A DNA stretch of 64,000 bases from Fragum whitleyi. Lineage: Eukaryota; Mollusca; Bivalvia; Cardiida; Cardiidae. Shown piece after piece: positions 57,701-64,000 of the stretch. Made by a program: the position numbers and the translations under genes. Under the pieces are notes generated by a model. It was not told the DNA's origin, ran no database searches, and saw only the letters and a program-made list of their open reading frames with translations. How positions within the stretch are numbered: position 1 is the first letter of the stretch; each line of letters opens with the position of its first letter. The DNA is taken from positions 37,612,077 through 37,676,076 of the forward strand of contig OX411557.1 in the NCBI GenBank assembly GCA_948146395.1, in the 5' to 3' direction.

Positions 57701-60627
57701 CATGAACCCTAACGAAATGGGAAGGATCCATGCCATATCATGGGAGAAGGGGCCTTAATTACAATTTTCTTGTTTACACTCTAGCAAATCATAAATTTGC
57801 AATTATGTCTTTTGCTTGAAAATTTGGTAATTATCAATTATGACAAAGAAACAAAGGTGAGCGATAAAAGACTATCATGGCCCTCTTGTGATGGTCCTCT
57901 TGTCTGTGGATCATGTAACACCTTTTTAGAAATGATGTTATTACATCCATTATGATGTAATTTTCACAACCTAAAGATGACATGGCAATATGCTTTAGGC
58001 TTCCAGAAGTGTAATAACACCCATGTATTATCAAAAATATTCAATAGGATTATTTCACTCTAGTGATGGAGGGCATCTAATTTTGAATACTTATACATCT
58101 AGAAGAAGTAATGGTGATAATCAGATACACATATGAGGTGCAATTGTTAGAGGGAGATTCTTAAGATTTTAAGATAAAGCGTTCAGTAGAGCAAGATTTT
58201 TAAGCCACTCATTAAGAATATTAAGGTATCTCAATGAGGAAACATAGATGGTTTTGCATTTGCTTAAAATGAGTAGTCATGATGACGTTGAACGTCTTCA
58301 CTCAAATTATCGAAAATTGTTCAGTATGACGACTTAAAAATCTCATATAGGGGGATTATTCATCTGACTTGAATGAACACACCTCAGGTTGGATTTATTA
58401 TAACAGGGCTCATTTACAGATTATCCTTCAATTTACCCTTGCCCTGATTATCATAACCCCCCCCCCCCCCCTATGGGTCATCAGCTTATAATGTCGTTTG
58501 GAATGTCCTTGAAATTGGGCCAGTCTAAAATTGTATCCCTTGATAATAGACAAAGATAGCAGTTTTACAACCAGTATTCACTTTCGGATTTCAAAAATGT
58601 GGGCTAAATGGCACAAAATCTATGCAATTGAAAAATGATTGGTTTAAAAAAACAGATATTGGAAAATTAATGCAGATCTTTGAGAAAAGTGGCGCAATCC
58701 CCACTGGATACTTGAGAAAAACACTAGATACTGGAAAAAAATTTGCAAAGCTTATTTTAGTCATTTACTCATCATTAATGTAAAGAGAAGCTTTCATTAT
58801 TCTTTTTATGCCAATGAGCTGAGTAACATAAAAATTTCACTGAAATCATTATGGAAATCATTTTATTTTAAAGGGATCATGAAATTGAAGTGGAGGTAAA
58901 AAGATATGTTGTGTGAATGAAATTGCATGCAATCTTGATGTATCCATGTTGTCAGTACTTGGTTTTTAATGAGTCTGTTTTTTGAGTAAACCTTGCAGGG
59001 ATAGACACTAACGCCAGTCCTTGGGCCCAAGACCTGTGGTTTTTAAGGAGGACTGGTAGAAGATGCCATGCTGCAGGTCCTTTGAGCCTGTAGATTATGG
59101 GCATAATATTTTTTGAAATCTGTCCTGTTTTGAAAAATAGTTCCCTCTCTAATACTCAATTTTTAACTCCACTGGCCGAAGGCCAGCGAGCTATTGTCAT
59201 GGCGGTGTGTCCGTCGTGCGTCCGTCCGTGCGTCCGTCCGTCCGTCCGTGTGTGCGTAAACTTTTTCTTGAAACATCTTCTCCTCCCAAACCAATAGGCG
59301 GATTTTGATGAAACTTGGTAGAAATGTTCCTTGGGTGACCCTCTTCTAAAATTGTTCAAGAAATTTTGATTGACCCCCAAATATGGGCGTGGCAGGGCGT
59401 GGCATTTTTTCACTTTGAAATCTTTAAAAATCTTCTCCTCCCAAACCATTGGGCCAATTTCAATGAAACTTGGCATGGATGTTCCTTGGGTGACCCTTTA
59501 CCTAAATTGTTCAAGAAATTTTGATTGACCCCCAAATATGGGCGTGGCAGGGCGGGGCTTATTTTGAGCCCAAAATCTTTGAATGACATCTCCTCCTGAA
59601 CCACTTGGCCGATTTCAACCAAACTTCACCAGAATGTATCTGGGGTGACCCTTTTCAAAAATTGTTCCTGAAATTTTGATTGGCCCCTAAATATGGGTGT
59701 GGCAGGGCGGGGCTTATTTTGAGCCCAAAATCGTTGAACGACATTTCCTCCTGAACCATTGGGCTGATTTCAATGAAACTTTACCAGAATGTTCCTTGGG
59801 CGACCCTCTTCTAAATTTGTTCAGGAAATTTGGATTGGCCCCCAAATATGGGGATGTCAGGGTTGGGCTTATTTTGAGCCCGAAATCTTTGAACAACTTC
59901 TCCTCCTGAACCACTGGGCCAATTTCAATGAAACTTTCCTAGAATGTTCCTTGGGAGACCCTTTCCAAAAGTTGCTCTCAAAATTTTGATTGGCCCATAA
60001 ATATGGGTGTGGGCAGGGTGGGGCTTATTTTGAGCCCGAGTTCTTTGAACAACATCTCCTCCTGAATCACTGGGCTGCTTTCAATTAAATTTTACCAGAA
60101 TGTTCCTGCTGTGACCCTTTTCAAAAATTGTATGTGAAATATTAATTAGCCCATAAATATTGGCATGTCCGGGTGTGGCTTATTTTGAGCCCGAAATCTT
60201 TTAACTACATCTCCTGATGAAGGTTGGGCCGATTTCAATGAAACTTGAGAATTTTAGTGCAATGTGAGCCATACCCAGTTAATTAATATAAAAAAAGGTC
60301 TTAAGAGATTTCAAAGTGTTGTTTTCATTCAAAGAAAGATTCATTTAATGCAAGTCTAATGATGTTAAAGCCAGTGGAGCGATACAGGCCCTCTTGGGCC
60401 TCTTGTTCCAATACCCTATGAAATTCATTGTGGAAAAAGAAGAAATTGCTTCTGATACATTTTTATGCCCTCATTTTAAGAAAAAAAGTCCACAATTTGT
60501 AGTTGATTGACCATTTATTTTATATTTTAGTTTGCACTTTTGTTACCTCTTGTCTCTGCTAGTTTATATATAATCACACATGTATTCATTATTATTTTAC
60601 AGTGAGACTGTTATAACCTCAGTTTAA
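39716..60627 (+). CDS. SLC16 / monocarboxylate-transporter-like membrane transporter, six coding exons, complete
   Basis: Exons 39726-39951, 42333-42476, 52563-53297, 55706-55756, 56666-56828 and 60603-60627 join in frame through GT-AG sites to 447 codons and a TAA. The major-facilitator fold of SLC16 is recognisable: DGGRW (residues 19-23) before TM1, the HFKKKRFRAVSFAVGGVGAG block (141-160) at TM5, and GGPCAG (364-369) in TM11. I count about 12 hydrophobic segments (e.g. 24-46, 150-172, 178-199, 225-247, 258-279, 314-334, 378-399). The TM6-TM7 loop is only ~24 residues, much shorter than in MCT1-4. In TM8 the conserved Arg is kept (R273) but the Asp four residues earlier, needed for proton-lactate transport in MCT1, is Ser (S269), so the substrate is probably not lactate. 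The C-terminus TSV looks like a class I PDZ ligand. The exact SLC16 member and substrate are unknown. Confidence 0.9.
39726..39951 (+). CDS. SLC16-like exon 1: start codon, DGGRW signature, TM1
   Basis: Starts at ATG 39726 and ends in a GTGAGT donor (39952). A TTTCAG at 39710-39715 looks like an acceptor, so ~10 bases of 5'UTR precede the ATG and a further upstream non-coding exon is expected. Met14 in frame is an alternative start; the DGGRW motif follows it at 19-23. Residues 24-46 form TM1; SWAGSILIYVTALSS begins TM2. Ends in phase 1. Confidence 0.88.
40127..40196. repeat. Foldback GTTGTAACTGCC family, copy 2
   Basis: GCTCATCATGAAATAGTTGT, AACTGCCTAT with mirrored arm TAGGCAGTTACAACTGTTTC, ATGCTGAGCT. 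Confidence 0.75.
40487..40970. mobile_element. hAT MITE with perfect 8-bp duplication GCCATATA
   Basis: Ends TAGGGGTGACTATTG and complement of TAGGGGTGTAACAATAG; GCCATATA at 40479-40486 and 40971-40978. Interior is degenerate repeats of ACTATTGCAATA/GCGATAGT. TAGGGGTG ends and an 8-bp site are typical of hAT. In SLC16-like intron 1. Confidence 0.85.
41377..41650 (+). mobile_element. Short rolling-circle-like element
   Basis: Starts AGCTCACC after a T-rich flank and ends GAGCGATATAGG then CCATCATGATCCTCTTGT. Two core units (TTGTTTACACTCTAGAG and TTGTTACACTCTAGAG) remain; the GTCC repeat is lost. In SLC16-like intron 1, sense. Confidence 0.6.
41719..42105. mobile_element. CAGGG MITE, copy with 5-bp duplication CCCAT
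   Basis: CAGGGATTAACACTAAC on the left, GGAACCCTG on the right; CCCAT at 41714-41718 and 42106-42110. 387 bp, same interior as 38668-39056. In SLC16-like intron 1. Confidence 0.78.
42333..42476 (+). CDS. SLC16-like exon 2 (TM2-TM4)
   Basis: The acceptor is TTTTAAG at 42331-42332 and the donor GTAACA at 42477. The 144 bases encode VLFRCLMSKLGCRLCVMLGG and a following run ending TYGLMT. The Lys-Leu-Gly-Cys-Arg pattern after TM2 corresponds to the N/K-x-F-G-x-R segment of MCTs. Phase 1 on both sides. Confidence 0.92.
42605..42661. repeat. Foldback GTTGTAACTGCC family, decayed copy
   Basis: TATGATAGTTTTAACTGCCT and TATAGACAGTTTTTCACTAA, CTATCA. Confidence 0.55.
42855..43183. repeat. GGGGTCAA foldback repeat, copy 2
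   Basis: ACCCTTAGAAATTACTCTCA, AGGGGGTCATTTAGACCCCC, TTGAGAGAAAGCTCTAAAGG form the hairpin; AACCCTTAAACCAGGGTTTT on the left and GTTTTGACCCC on the right. In SLC16-like intron 2. Confidence 0.5.
43164..43283. repeat. 60-bp tandem duplication, two copies, one mismatch
   Basis: ATCATGGTTTAGGGGTTGCT starts at 43164 and again at 43224; the copies differ at one base (ACTTCTC versus ACTCCTC). Very recent. In SLC16-like intron 2. Confidence 0.95.
43485..43720. mobile_element. Palindromic MITE with ~46-bp arms
   Basis: Left arm GCCCGAGGTTATGAAAC...TCAATTTTCTCAAATT and its near-perfect complement at 43672-43720. The centre contains a second palindrome, GATGATATTAATAAGTTGTT and complement (43568-43612). 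In SLC16-like intron 2. Confidence 0.65.
43905..43962. repeat. Foldback GTTGTAACTGCC family, copy 4
   Basis: GTGCAAAACAGTTGTAACTG and GCAGTTACAACTGTTTCTTG. Confidence 0.65.
44402..44752. mobile_element. CAGGG MITE, copy with 5-bp duplication CTTTG
   Basis: CAGGGTTCAACACTAAG / TTAGTGTCAAACCCTG, flanked by CTTTG (44397-44401, 44753-44757). Subfamily with GGAGTCC / GGACTCC words in place of GGTCCT. Central hairpin GAAGAAATTGTTTGTAACAA. In SLC16-like intron 2. Confidence 0.78.
45280..46200 (+). repeat. ~180-bp tandem array, four units
   Basis: Each unit carries CAGGTTGACAATCTAAC, GGGAATGGTG, TTATCAGGTCAATGAG and AATAATTAAGAG. Unit ends at ~45411 (then a MITE), ~45855, ~46030 and ~46190. The last unit has lost its ATTTATCAGG part. 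Confidence 0.8.
45412..45650 (+). mobile_element. TTAA-site MITE inside a tandem array
   Basis: Ends TGCTTGTCATGCTGA / TTCAGCATGACAAGGG, TTAA at 45408-45411 and TTTA after. Same family as 46367-46608. It interrupts the ~180-bp tandem array 45280-46200. Confidence 0.6.
46367..46608 (+). mobile_element. TTAA-site MITE, CCCTTGTCATGCTGA family
   Basis: CCCATGTCATGCTGAACC to TTCAGCATGACAAGGG; TTAA at 46363-46366, TTAG at 46609-46612. Shares TCCTGCTTTGGCAGG and CCTGCCTGCAC with 45412-45650. Confidence 0.65.
46612..47372 (+). mobile_element. tRNA-derived SINE split by a DNA element
   Basis: Left part 46612-46749 has a decayed B-box (GGTTTGATCC) and CCCACTAATGGGTGGA; right part 47306-47372 has GTGGGATAGCAGCTGGAGGC. 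Both match the minus-strand SINE at 27140-27412 in order. Confidence 0.7.
46750..47305. mobile_element. DNA element inserted in a SINE at a TA site
   Basis: Ends AAGCCTAGTGTACATTTG and complement of AAGCCTAGTTAACATTTG; TA on each side (46748-46749, 47306-47307). Removing it rejoins the SINE. 556 bp without a recognisable frame. TA duplication fits Tc1/mariner-type movement. Confidence 0.75.
47641..47734. repeat. Foldback GTTGTAAGTGCC family, ~45-bp arms
   Basis: TTGACATTTCCACGGGTCAG, CGCAATACGATTGTAAGTGC mirrored by GCACTTACAAAAGTATTGCA, CTGACCTGTCAAAATGTCAA. Confidence 0.8.
48194..48650 (+). mobile_element. GGGAAAAAGACTA MITE, copy with an internal insert
   Basis: GGGAAAAAGACTCACAGGGG at the left, ATATTAAATATTGAAGTTTC and CTGGGCCC at the right; about 320 bp of unrelated sequence (48241-48558) lies between. 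The element 48657 follows immediately. Confidence 0.5.
48657..49928 (+). mobile_element. Rolling-circle-like element, full length, same family as 2519-3786
   Basis: Mirror-orientation copy of the 2519-3786 element: same 5' hairpin, GTCCGTCGTC repeat, alternating tandem core and 3' hairpin AGGACCATCTTGGTCCT followed by CTTGT. The two copies align along their full ~1.27 kb. In SLC16-like intron 2, sense. Confidence 0.72.
50827..50884. repeat. Foldback GTTGTAAGTGCC family, copy 6
   Basis: GCGCAAACATGTTGTAAGTG and CACTTACAAGAGTTTGGCGT. Confidence 0.7.
51040..51231. mobile_element. Foldback MITE (CCCTATGTTGTGGGTACTC family), flanked by GTTTTAA
   Basis: 192 bp, ends CAGAGGTATAGATAAGATGG / CCCACTATCTGTAGCTCTG. 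Centre: ACCCTATGTTGTGGGTACTC and its complement. Direct repeat GTTTTAA at 51033-51039 and 51232-51238. In SLC16-like intron 2. Confidence 0.7.
51239..51402 (-). mobile_element. TTAA-site MITE fragment, reverse orientation
   Basis: TTAA then CCCTTGTCATGCTGAGTAA; continues as the complement of the right half of 45412-45650 to ~51402. The other end is missing. Confidence 0.55.
51865..52423 (+). mobile_element. Rolling-circle-like element, degraded
   Basis: CTCACCTGAGCACAAAGTGC at the 5' side, GTCCGTCCATCC-like repeat, two to three copies of the CTCCTAAACC...AAACTTGGCAGGGATG core unit, and CAGGTGAGCGGTATAG plus a decayed hairpin at the 3' side. In SLC16-like intron 2, ending ~140 bp before exon 3, sense. 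Confidence 0.62.
52563..53297 (+). CDS. SLC16-like exon 3 (TM4-TM11, main exon)
   Basis: A 735-base exon with acceptor TTTTGCAG and donor GTTAGT (53298), phase 1 on both sides. It starts with GIGFGLACSPSIMIIEQHF, matching the TM4-TM5 hallmark of SLC16, and runs to GGLLGGPCAG in TM11. It contains the short loop PVPRHREVRLMPLLSCLPLR and TM8 with R273. The exon has visibly higher GC content than the introns around it. Confidence 0.96.
53438..54590 (+). mobile_element. Rolling-circle-like element, ATACGCCCGTC-ended subfamily
   Basis: Subterminal inverted repeats ATACGCCCGTC / GACGGGCGTAT (perfect, 11 bp) enclose six diverged ~175-bp tandem units, each with TTTTTGAGTTATTGCCC and ATCATGAAACTTCATGGGTG. 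No GTCC microsatellite. In SLC16-like intron 3, sense. Confidence 0.65.
54719..54756. repeat. Short palindrome in SLC16-like intron 3
   Basis: AAGAACCAAATCCCACTTGT with its mirrored arm GTGGGATTTGGTTCTT. Confidence 0.8.
55706..55756 (+). CDS. SLC16-like exon 4 (micro-exon, end of TM11)
   Basis: A 51-base exon between TTTCAG and GTAAGA encoding ILIQEEKEFKFAFYLA after a split Gly. It is frame-consistent (phase 1 in and out) and supplies the polar linker between TM11 and TM12 expected at this point in SLC16 proteins. At 17 codons it could be skipped without shifting frame. Confidence 0.85.
56060..56140 (-). mobile_element. SINE tail relic
   Basis: TATGGTAACTGGAGCACCTT and TAGATTTCTGGCATTTTT match the TATAACTGGAGCACCTTA and GATTCCTGGTATTT part of the SINE. 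Decayed and short. Confidence 0.45.
56440..56570. mobile_element. Foldback MITE, same family
   Basis: CCTATATTGTTGGTAGTCAC, AATTGTCTTATCCAGGCAAT, GAGTACTCACAAAGTAGG and CCCCCTCTTATCTGTATCTC. In SLC16-like intron 4. Confidence 0.5.
56666..56828 (+). CDS. SLC16-like exon 5 (TM12 and cytosolic tail)
   Basis: Acceptor TTTCAG (AG at 56664-56665), donor GTAAGT at 56829. The 163 bases encode ASLIWSNVILLLFKF (TM12, residues 387-401) and a hydrophilic tail with CTPIPLDTNYKSGKEKLL. Phase 1 in, phase 2 out. Confidence 0.88.
57170..58080 (+). repeat. Same dispersed repeat, copy 2, split by a rolling-circle-like element
   Basis: 57210-57270 (TTTATTAAACAAGTCAACTA, CAGATAAAAAGC) and 57940-58075 (GTGTAATAACACCCATGTAT, GATTATTTCACTCTAGTGAT) match the two sides of 28440-29300. 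The element 57283-57903 lies between. Confidence 0.6.
57283..57903 (+). mobile_element. Rolling-circle-like element inserted in another repeat
   Basis: 5' hairpin AGCTCCCCTGAGCACATCG, short GTCCGTCGTC repeat, three ~120-bp units with TTGTTTACACTCTA and GGGAAGGATGCATGCC, 3' GTGAGCGATAAAAG with hairpin CTCTTGTGATGGTCC. It divides the 57170-58080 repeat. In SLC16-like intron 5, sense. Confidence 0.65.
58996..60470. mobile_element. CAGGG MITE split by a rolling-circle-like element
   Basis: Left part 58996-59164 (CAGGGATAGACACTAACGCC) matches the first half of 38668-39056. The second part 60408-60450 resumes with ATTGTGGAAAAAGAAGAAAT and then is lost. The element 59165-60407 separates them. Confidence 0.65.
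59165..60407 (+). mobile_element. Rolling-circle-like element, GCTCCACTGGC-like subfamily
   Basis: 5' AACTCCACTGGCCGAAGGCC hairpin, GTCCGTCCGT repeat (59206-59249), six ~155-bp tandem units with GATGAAACTTGGTA and TGGGCGTGGCAGGGC, 3' GCCAGTGGAGCGATAC plus hairpin GGCCCTCTTGGGCC and TCTTGT. Inserted into a CAGGG MITE (58996). In SLC16-like intron 5, sense. Confidence 0.7.
60603..60627 (+). CDS. SLC16-like exon 6 (last residues, stop codon)
   Basis: The acceptor is TTTTACAG (AG 60601-60602). The exon completes a Val codon and adds ETVITSV before TAA (60625-60627). The frame is the only one compatible with exon 5. The end fits the S/T-x-hydrophobic PDZ-ligand pattern. The 3' UTR follows; a similarity search is impossible for so short an exon, so the support is frame, acceptor and position. 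Confidence 0.75.
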
Positions 60628-61564
60628 CCTTTGACCTTCACCTTTGACCTTTCATCTTCCTTGCAAACCAAATGCACTGTGTAAAGATCCATGACAGTTC
60701 CCAGAGAAAGGGAGATAATTCAAAGATTTTAGTGTTAGATTTTGTTGTAGATCAAATTTTTTTAAAATACTCTGTTTTGGTTTAAGTGCTGATACCTGGT
60801 CAGTATTATTGACAAGAATATTAAACATGAAGCATGACTTATATTCTTTAACACCAGTCTACTACCAACATTTTTGTCAATTCCATTAATACGTATTATT
60901 GGCAATATTATTAACTGAGTAATATTTAAAATTGGTAAAGATCTTGAATATAGGGTTAATTCACGTTTTTGAGGGCTTTAAGATTTGACCCAAAAATTGG
61001 TTTAATGCCCAAATGCAAGGCACAAGAGCTTATTGCATTTTGAGGGTCTCTGCAAATGTTAACCCCTGAAAAAACGTGAATTGATGCTATTATTGCATAA
61101 AAAGTAAGACTTTAATATGTACTCATCAGATATTGAAAAAAAAAATCAGAGGAACGTTTAAAACCAGCTCCAAAAGTTATATTTTGCCGGAAAAATTGCG
61201 TTTTTCATTGTGTCGTCCCTTTTATTTATACCGACCTTGCTTTTGAAATTAATGAGGTCACAAAAATTAAGGCTGGAATAGGATCGATGCTGTTATTCAT
61301 GCTCTCTATAATGGTTCGACAAAGAAATTGTTAAAGTGTATTGGCCCAGTTTGAGGATATTTAAGTGAGGAAAGCCGGGCATTAACGACATGTGAATTTA
61401 CTTATTATTCCATATTTTCTTCTGTTAACGCCTGAGTTTTGTCCGTTAAGATATGCCCATAAGAACCCCAAAACACACATTTTATGCAAAAATACAAATT
61501 ATTGTCAATAATATTGATGTTGTATAGGCCATATTAGATTTTGTTGTATTTATGTTGAATAATT
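60628..61564 (+). other. 3' flank of the SLC16-like gene
   Basis: Presumed 3' UTR and downstream sequence. The GGACTTTTTTTC-type repeats of the introns are absent; no further coding exon is seen. Confidence 0.5.
60820..60825 (+). terminator. Candidate polyadenylation signal of the SLC16-like gene
   Basis: ATTAAA about 190 bases after the stop codon, in sequence without an obvious repeat. It is a common signal variant; no transcript end can be seen. Confidence 0.35.
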
Positions 61565-62547
61565 AGTCCCCTACCGGTGTTCACACCGGAGGGGACTATA
61601 GGTTTGCCCTCCGTCTGTCCGTCCGTCTGTCCGTCTGTCCGTCTGTCCGTCCGTCCGTCCGTCCGTCTGTCCGCTCAAATCTGGATCCCGCGATAACTTA
61701 ATAACTAAGCAAGCGTTTTTGATGAAAGTTGGTATATGACTAGATGGCAATGTGTAGATTATGCACATCATTTTATTTTTGTTTTTCGACTTAAATTGAG
61801 GTTGCTATGGTTACAGAAATAGTGAAAATATGGCCAAAAATGGGATCCTGCGATAAGATAATAACTAAGCAAGCTAGTTTGATGAGACTTGGTATATGAC
61901 TATATGGCAATGTGTAGATTATGCACATCATTTTATTTTTGTTTTTAGACTAAAATTGTTGTTGCTATGGTTATGGAAATAGTGAAAATATGGCAAAAAA
62001 TATTGGATCCTGCGATAAGTTAATAAGTAAGCAAGCTAATTTGATGAGACTTGGTATATGACTAGATGGCAATGTGTAGATTATGCACATCATTTTATCT
62101 TTGTTCTTTGACAAAAAGTGCGGTTGCTATGGTAACGGAAATAGTGAAAATATGGCAAAAAATGGATCCTGCAATAACTTAATAACTAAGCAAGCTAACT
62201 TGATGAAACCTGTTTTAAAATGTAAAAAAATTTATAAGCCATGTTAGTCAGGGTGGTGATGCAGCAGTATTAAACACCTCCAGTGAAAGTTCTCATTTCT
62301 TACCAACAAGATTGAAGAAAAACATCTTGGATCAGACAAGGTAACTGTTATAGATACTATTTCTTGCATCTGTCTATTGCTTCCATGAATTGTATAGTGG
62401 GCACAGCAGAGACAACAACTCATGTAAGTCTTGTTTAACCCTTTAACAAGACCAGGTTTTGACGTCCCTGATTGAATTGGTGTGGGAAAACATTGAGACA
62501 AACGAAGCCGGTAGGGGACTTATGCCCATGTCCAACATGGCTCTTGT
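61565..62547 (+). mobile_element. Rolling-circle-like element, AGTCCCCTACCGG-ended subfamily
   Basis: Perfect 13-bp subterminal inverted repeats AGTCCCCTACCGG / CCGGTAGGGGACT, a 5' hairpin CCGGTGTTCACACCGG, a (GTCC/GTCT)n run at 61608-61672, four ~165-bp units with GATCCTGCGATAA and GCAATGTGTAGATTATGC, and 3' hairpin CCATGTCCAACATGG then CTCTTGT. Downstream of the SLC16-like gene. Confidence 0.7.
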
Positions 62548-62753
62548 TTTCTTTGTTGTAATCATTGTTTGGTTTACTAGGGGTGTCAAGTAATGCATTA
62601 TGATTTGTTTTTTGTTTAACTTTTAGGTATATACTGCCCCCTTTCATAGTTAACTCAGCTTAAAGGGAAATATGTAAAAAAAAAAAGAATATTTTGAGTG
62701 ATTGATTTTTTGCTTCAGAACAATGGTACAAATAAAGCTCCTTGTCCATTTTT

Positions 62754-64000
62754 AGCTCACCTGAGCACAAAGTGCTCAAGGTGAGCTATTGTGATCACTC
62801 ACCGTCCGTCGTCCGTCCATCGTCCGTCCGTCTGTCCGTCCGTCTGTCCGTCCGTCCGTCCGTCCGTCAACAGTTTCTTTAAACATCTTCTTCTCCTAAA
62901 CCACTGGGCCAATCAAGCTGAAACTTGGCAGGGGTGTTCCTTGGGTGAAGCTCTTTAAAAGTTGTTAAAAGAATTTAATTTCATCAAAAACTCTGGTTGC
63001 CATGGTTACATAATAGACCAAAAAGGCCGAAAATATTAGAAAAAATTCTTCTCCTCCTAAACCACTGGGCCAATCAAGCTGAAACTTGGCAGGGATGTTC
63101 CTTTGGTGAAACTCTTCAAAAATTGTTAAAAGAATTTAATTTCATCAAAAACTGTGGTTGCCATGGTAACTTAAAGCCTGAAAAATGGCCGAAAATGGCT
63201 AAAAATATTAGAAAAAATTCTTCTCCTCCTAAACCACTGGGCCAATCAAGCTGAAACTTTGCAGGGATGTTCCTTGGGTGAAGCTCTTTAAAAGTTGTTA
63301 AAAGAATTTAATTTCATCAAAGACTCTAGTAGCCATGGTAACGGAAATTCTGAAAAATGGCCGAAAATGGCTGAAAATATTAGAAAAATTCTTCTCCTCC
63401 TTAATCACTGGGCCAATCAAGCTGAAACTTGGCAGGGATGTTCCTTGGGTGAAGCTCTGCTAAAGTTGTTAAAAGAATTTAATTTCATCAAAAACTCTTG
63501 TTTCCATGGTAACAGAAAGTCTGAAAAGCGGCCGAAAATGGCTGAAAATATTAGAAAAATTCTTCTCCTCCTAAACCACTAGGCCAATCAAGCTGAAACT
63601 TGGCAGGGATGTGTCTTGGATGAAGGTCTTAAAAATTTGATAAAAGAATTTCATTTCATCGGAAACTCTAGTTTCCATGGTAACGGGAAGTCTCAAAAAT
63701 GGCCGAAAATGGCTGAAAATATTAGAAAAAATTCCTCTCCTCCCAAACCACAAGGCCAATCATGCTTAAATTTTGCAGGGATGTTCCTTGGGTGAAGCTC
63801 TTCAAAAGTTGTTAAAAGAATTTAATTTCTTAAAAAAACTCTTGTTTCCATGGTAACAGAAAGACTGAAAAATTGCATAAATTGCCAAAAATCTTAGAAC
63901 AAATTTTTTTCCTCCTTAACTATGAGGCCAATCAGTTTGAAACTTAGCACTTATTCTTAACGTGTATGGTTACTAAAGTTGTTAAAAGAATACTCCATGG
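62754..64000 (+). mobile_element. Rolling-circle-like element, cut by window end
   Basis: 5' hairpin AGCTCACCTGAGCACAAAG, (GTCC)n at ~62801-62870, and seven ~171-bp tandem units, each with CTCCTAAACCACTGGGCC, AAACTTGGCAGGGATG and GGTTGCCATGGTAAC. The units are more alike than in other copies, so this array looks young. The 3' end lies beyond 64000. Confidence 0.72.

Noticed and set aside
62997..63582. Repeated frames with Leu-Asn-His-Trp-Ala-Asn and Glu-Thr-Trp-Gln-Gly-Cys patterns, also at 48675, 51891 and 59697
   Set aside because: They are translations of the tandem cores of the rolling-circle-like elements, occur in more than one frame and lack gene structure. The conserved unit is better explained at DNA level.
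62880..64000. CRISPR-like array
   Set aside because: The repeats are ~171 bp end to end with no spacers and lie in animal DNA; they are a tandem core of a transposon.

Overview
The window is animal nuclear DNA: A+T-rich, with spliced genes and a dense load of small transposons. The repeat types suggest a mollusc, most likely a bivalve: non-autonomous rolling-circle-like elements with GTCC microsatellites and ~170-bp tandem cores, plus a tRNA-derived SINE with a conserved-looking tail. The species cannot be named from the sequence.

Two genes are supported, and they are head to head. On the minus strand, positions 14829 down to 581 carry the first six coding exons of dyskerin (DKC1/Nop60B/Cbf5), the H/ACA pseudouridine synthase. 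The six exons join in a consistent reading frame for 201 codons and include the catalytic Asp in the HSGTLDP motif. The rest of the gene lies beyond position 1. On the plus strand, 39726 to 60627 carries a complete six-exon SLC16-type (monocarboxylate-transporter-like) gene predicting 447 residues. It has a DGGRW signature at the first membrane segment, a very short central loop and a C-terminal PDZ-ligand-like TSV.

Layout. 1-14.9 kb: dyskerin exons; introns hold three rolling-circle-like elements, TTAA-site MITEs, a CAGTG-ended DNA element and an element with GTCAAAACGGCCC-repeat arms. 14.9-39.7 kb: no recognisable gene; holds a 350-bp GATA/GATG microsatellite, TA, CT and ATT runs, a ~2.1-kb hAT-like element, a ~3.5-kb Mutator-like element with another element nested in it, a tRNA-derived SINE and several large palindromes. 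39.7-60.6 kb: the transporter, with introns full of MITEs, foldbacks and six rolling-circle-like elements. 60.6-64 kb: two more such elements, one cut by the window end.

Three points stand out. All nine rolling-circle-like elements inside introns lie in the sense direction of their host gene, although the two genes are on opposite strands. Several insertions are nested with readable target sites, including an intact empty-site copy within the window, which gives an order of events. At three splice acceptors a transposon end lies within about 25 bp of the exon. The two genes have no obvious shared function. Frames, splice sites and repeats were read by eye; no alignment program or database was used.
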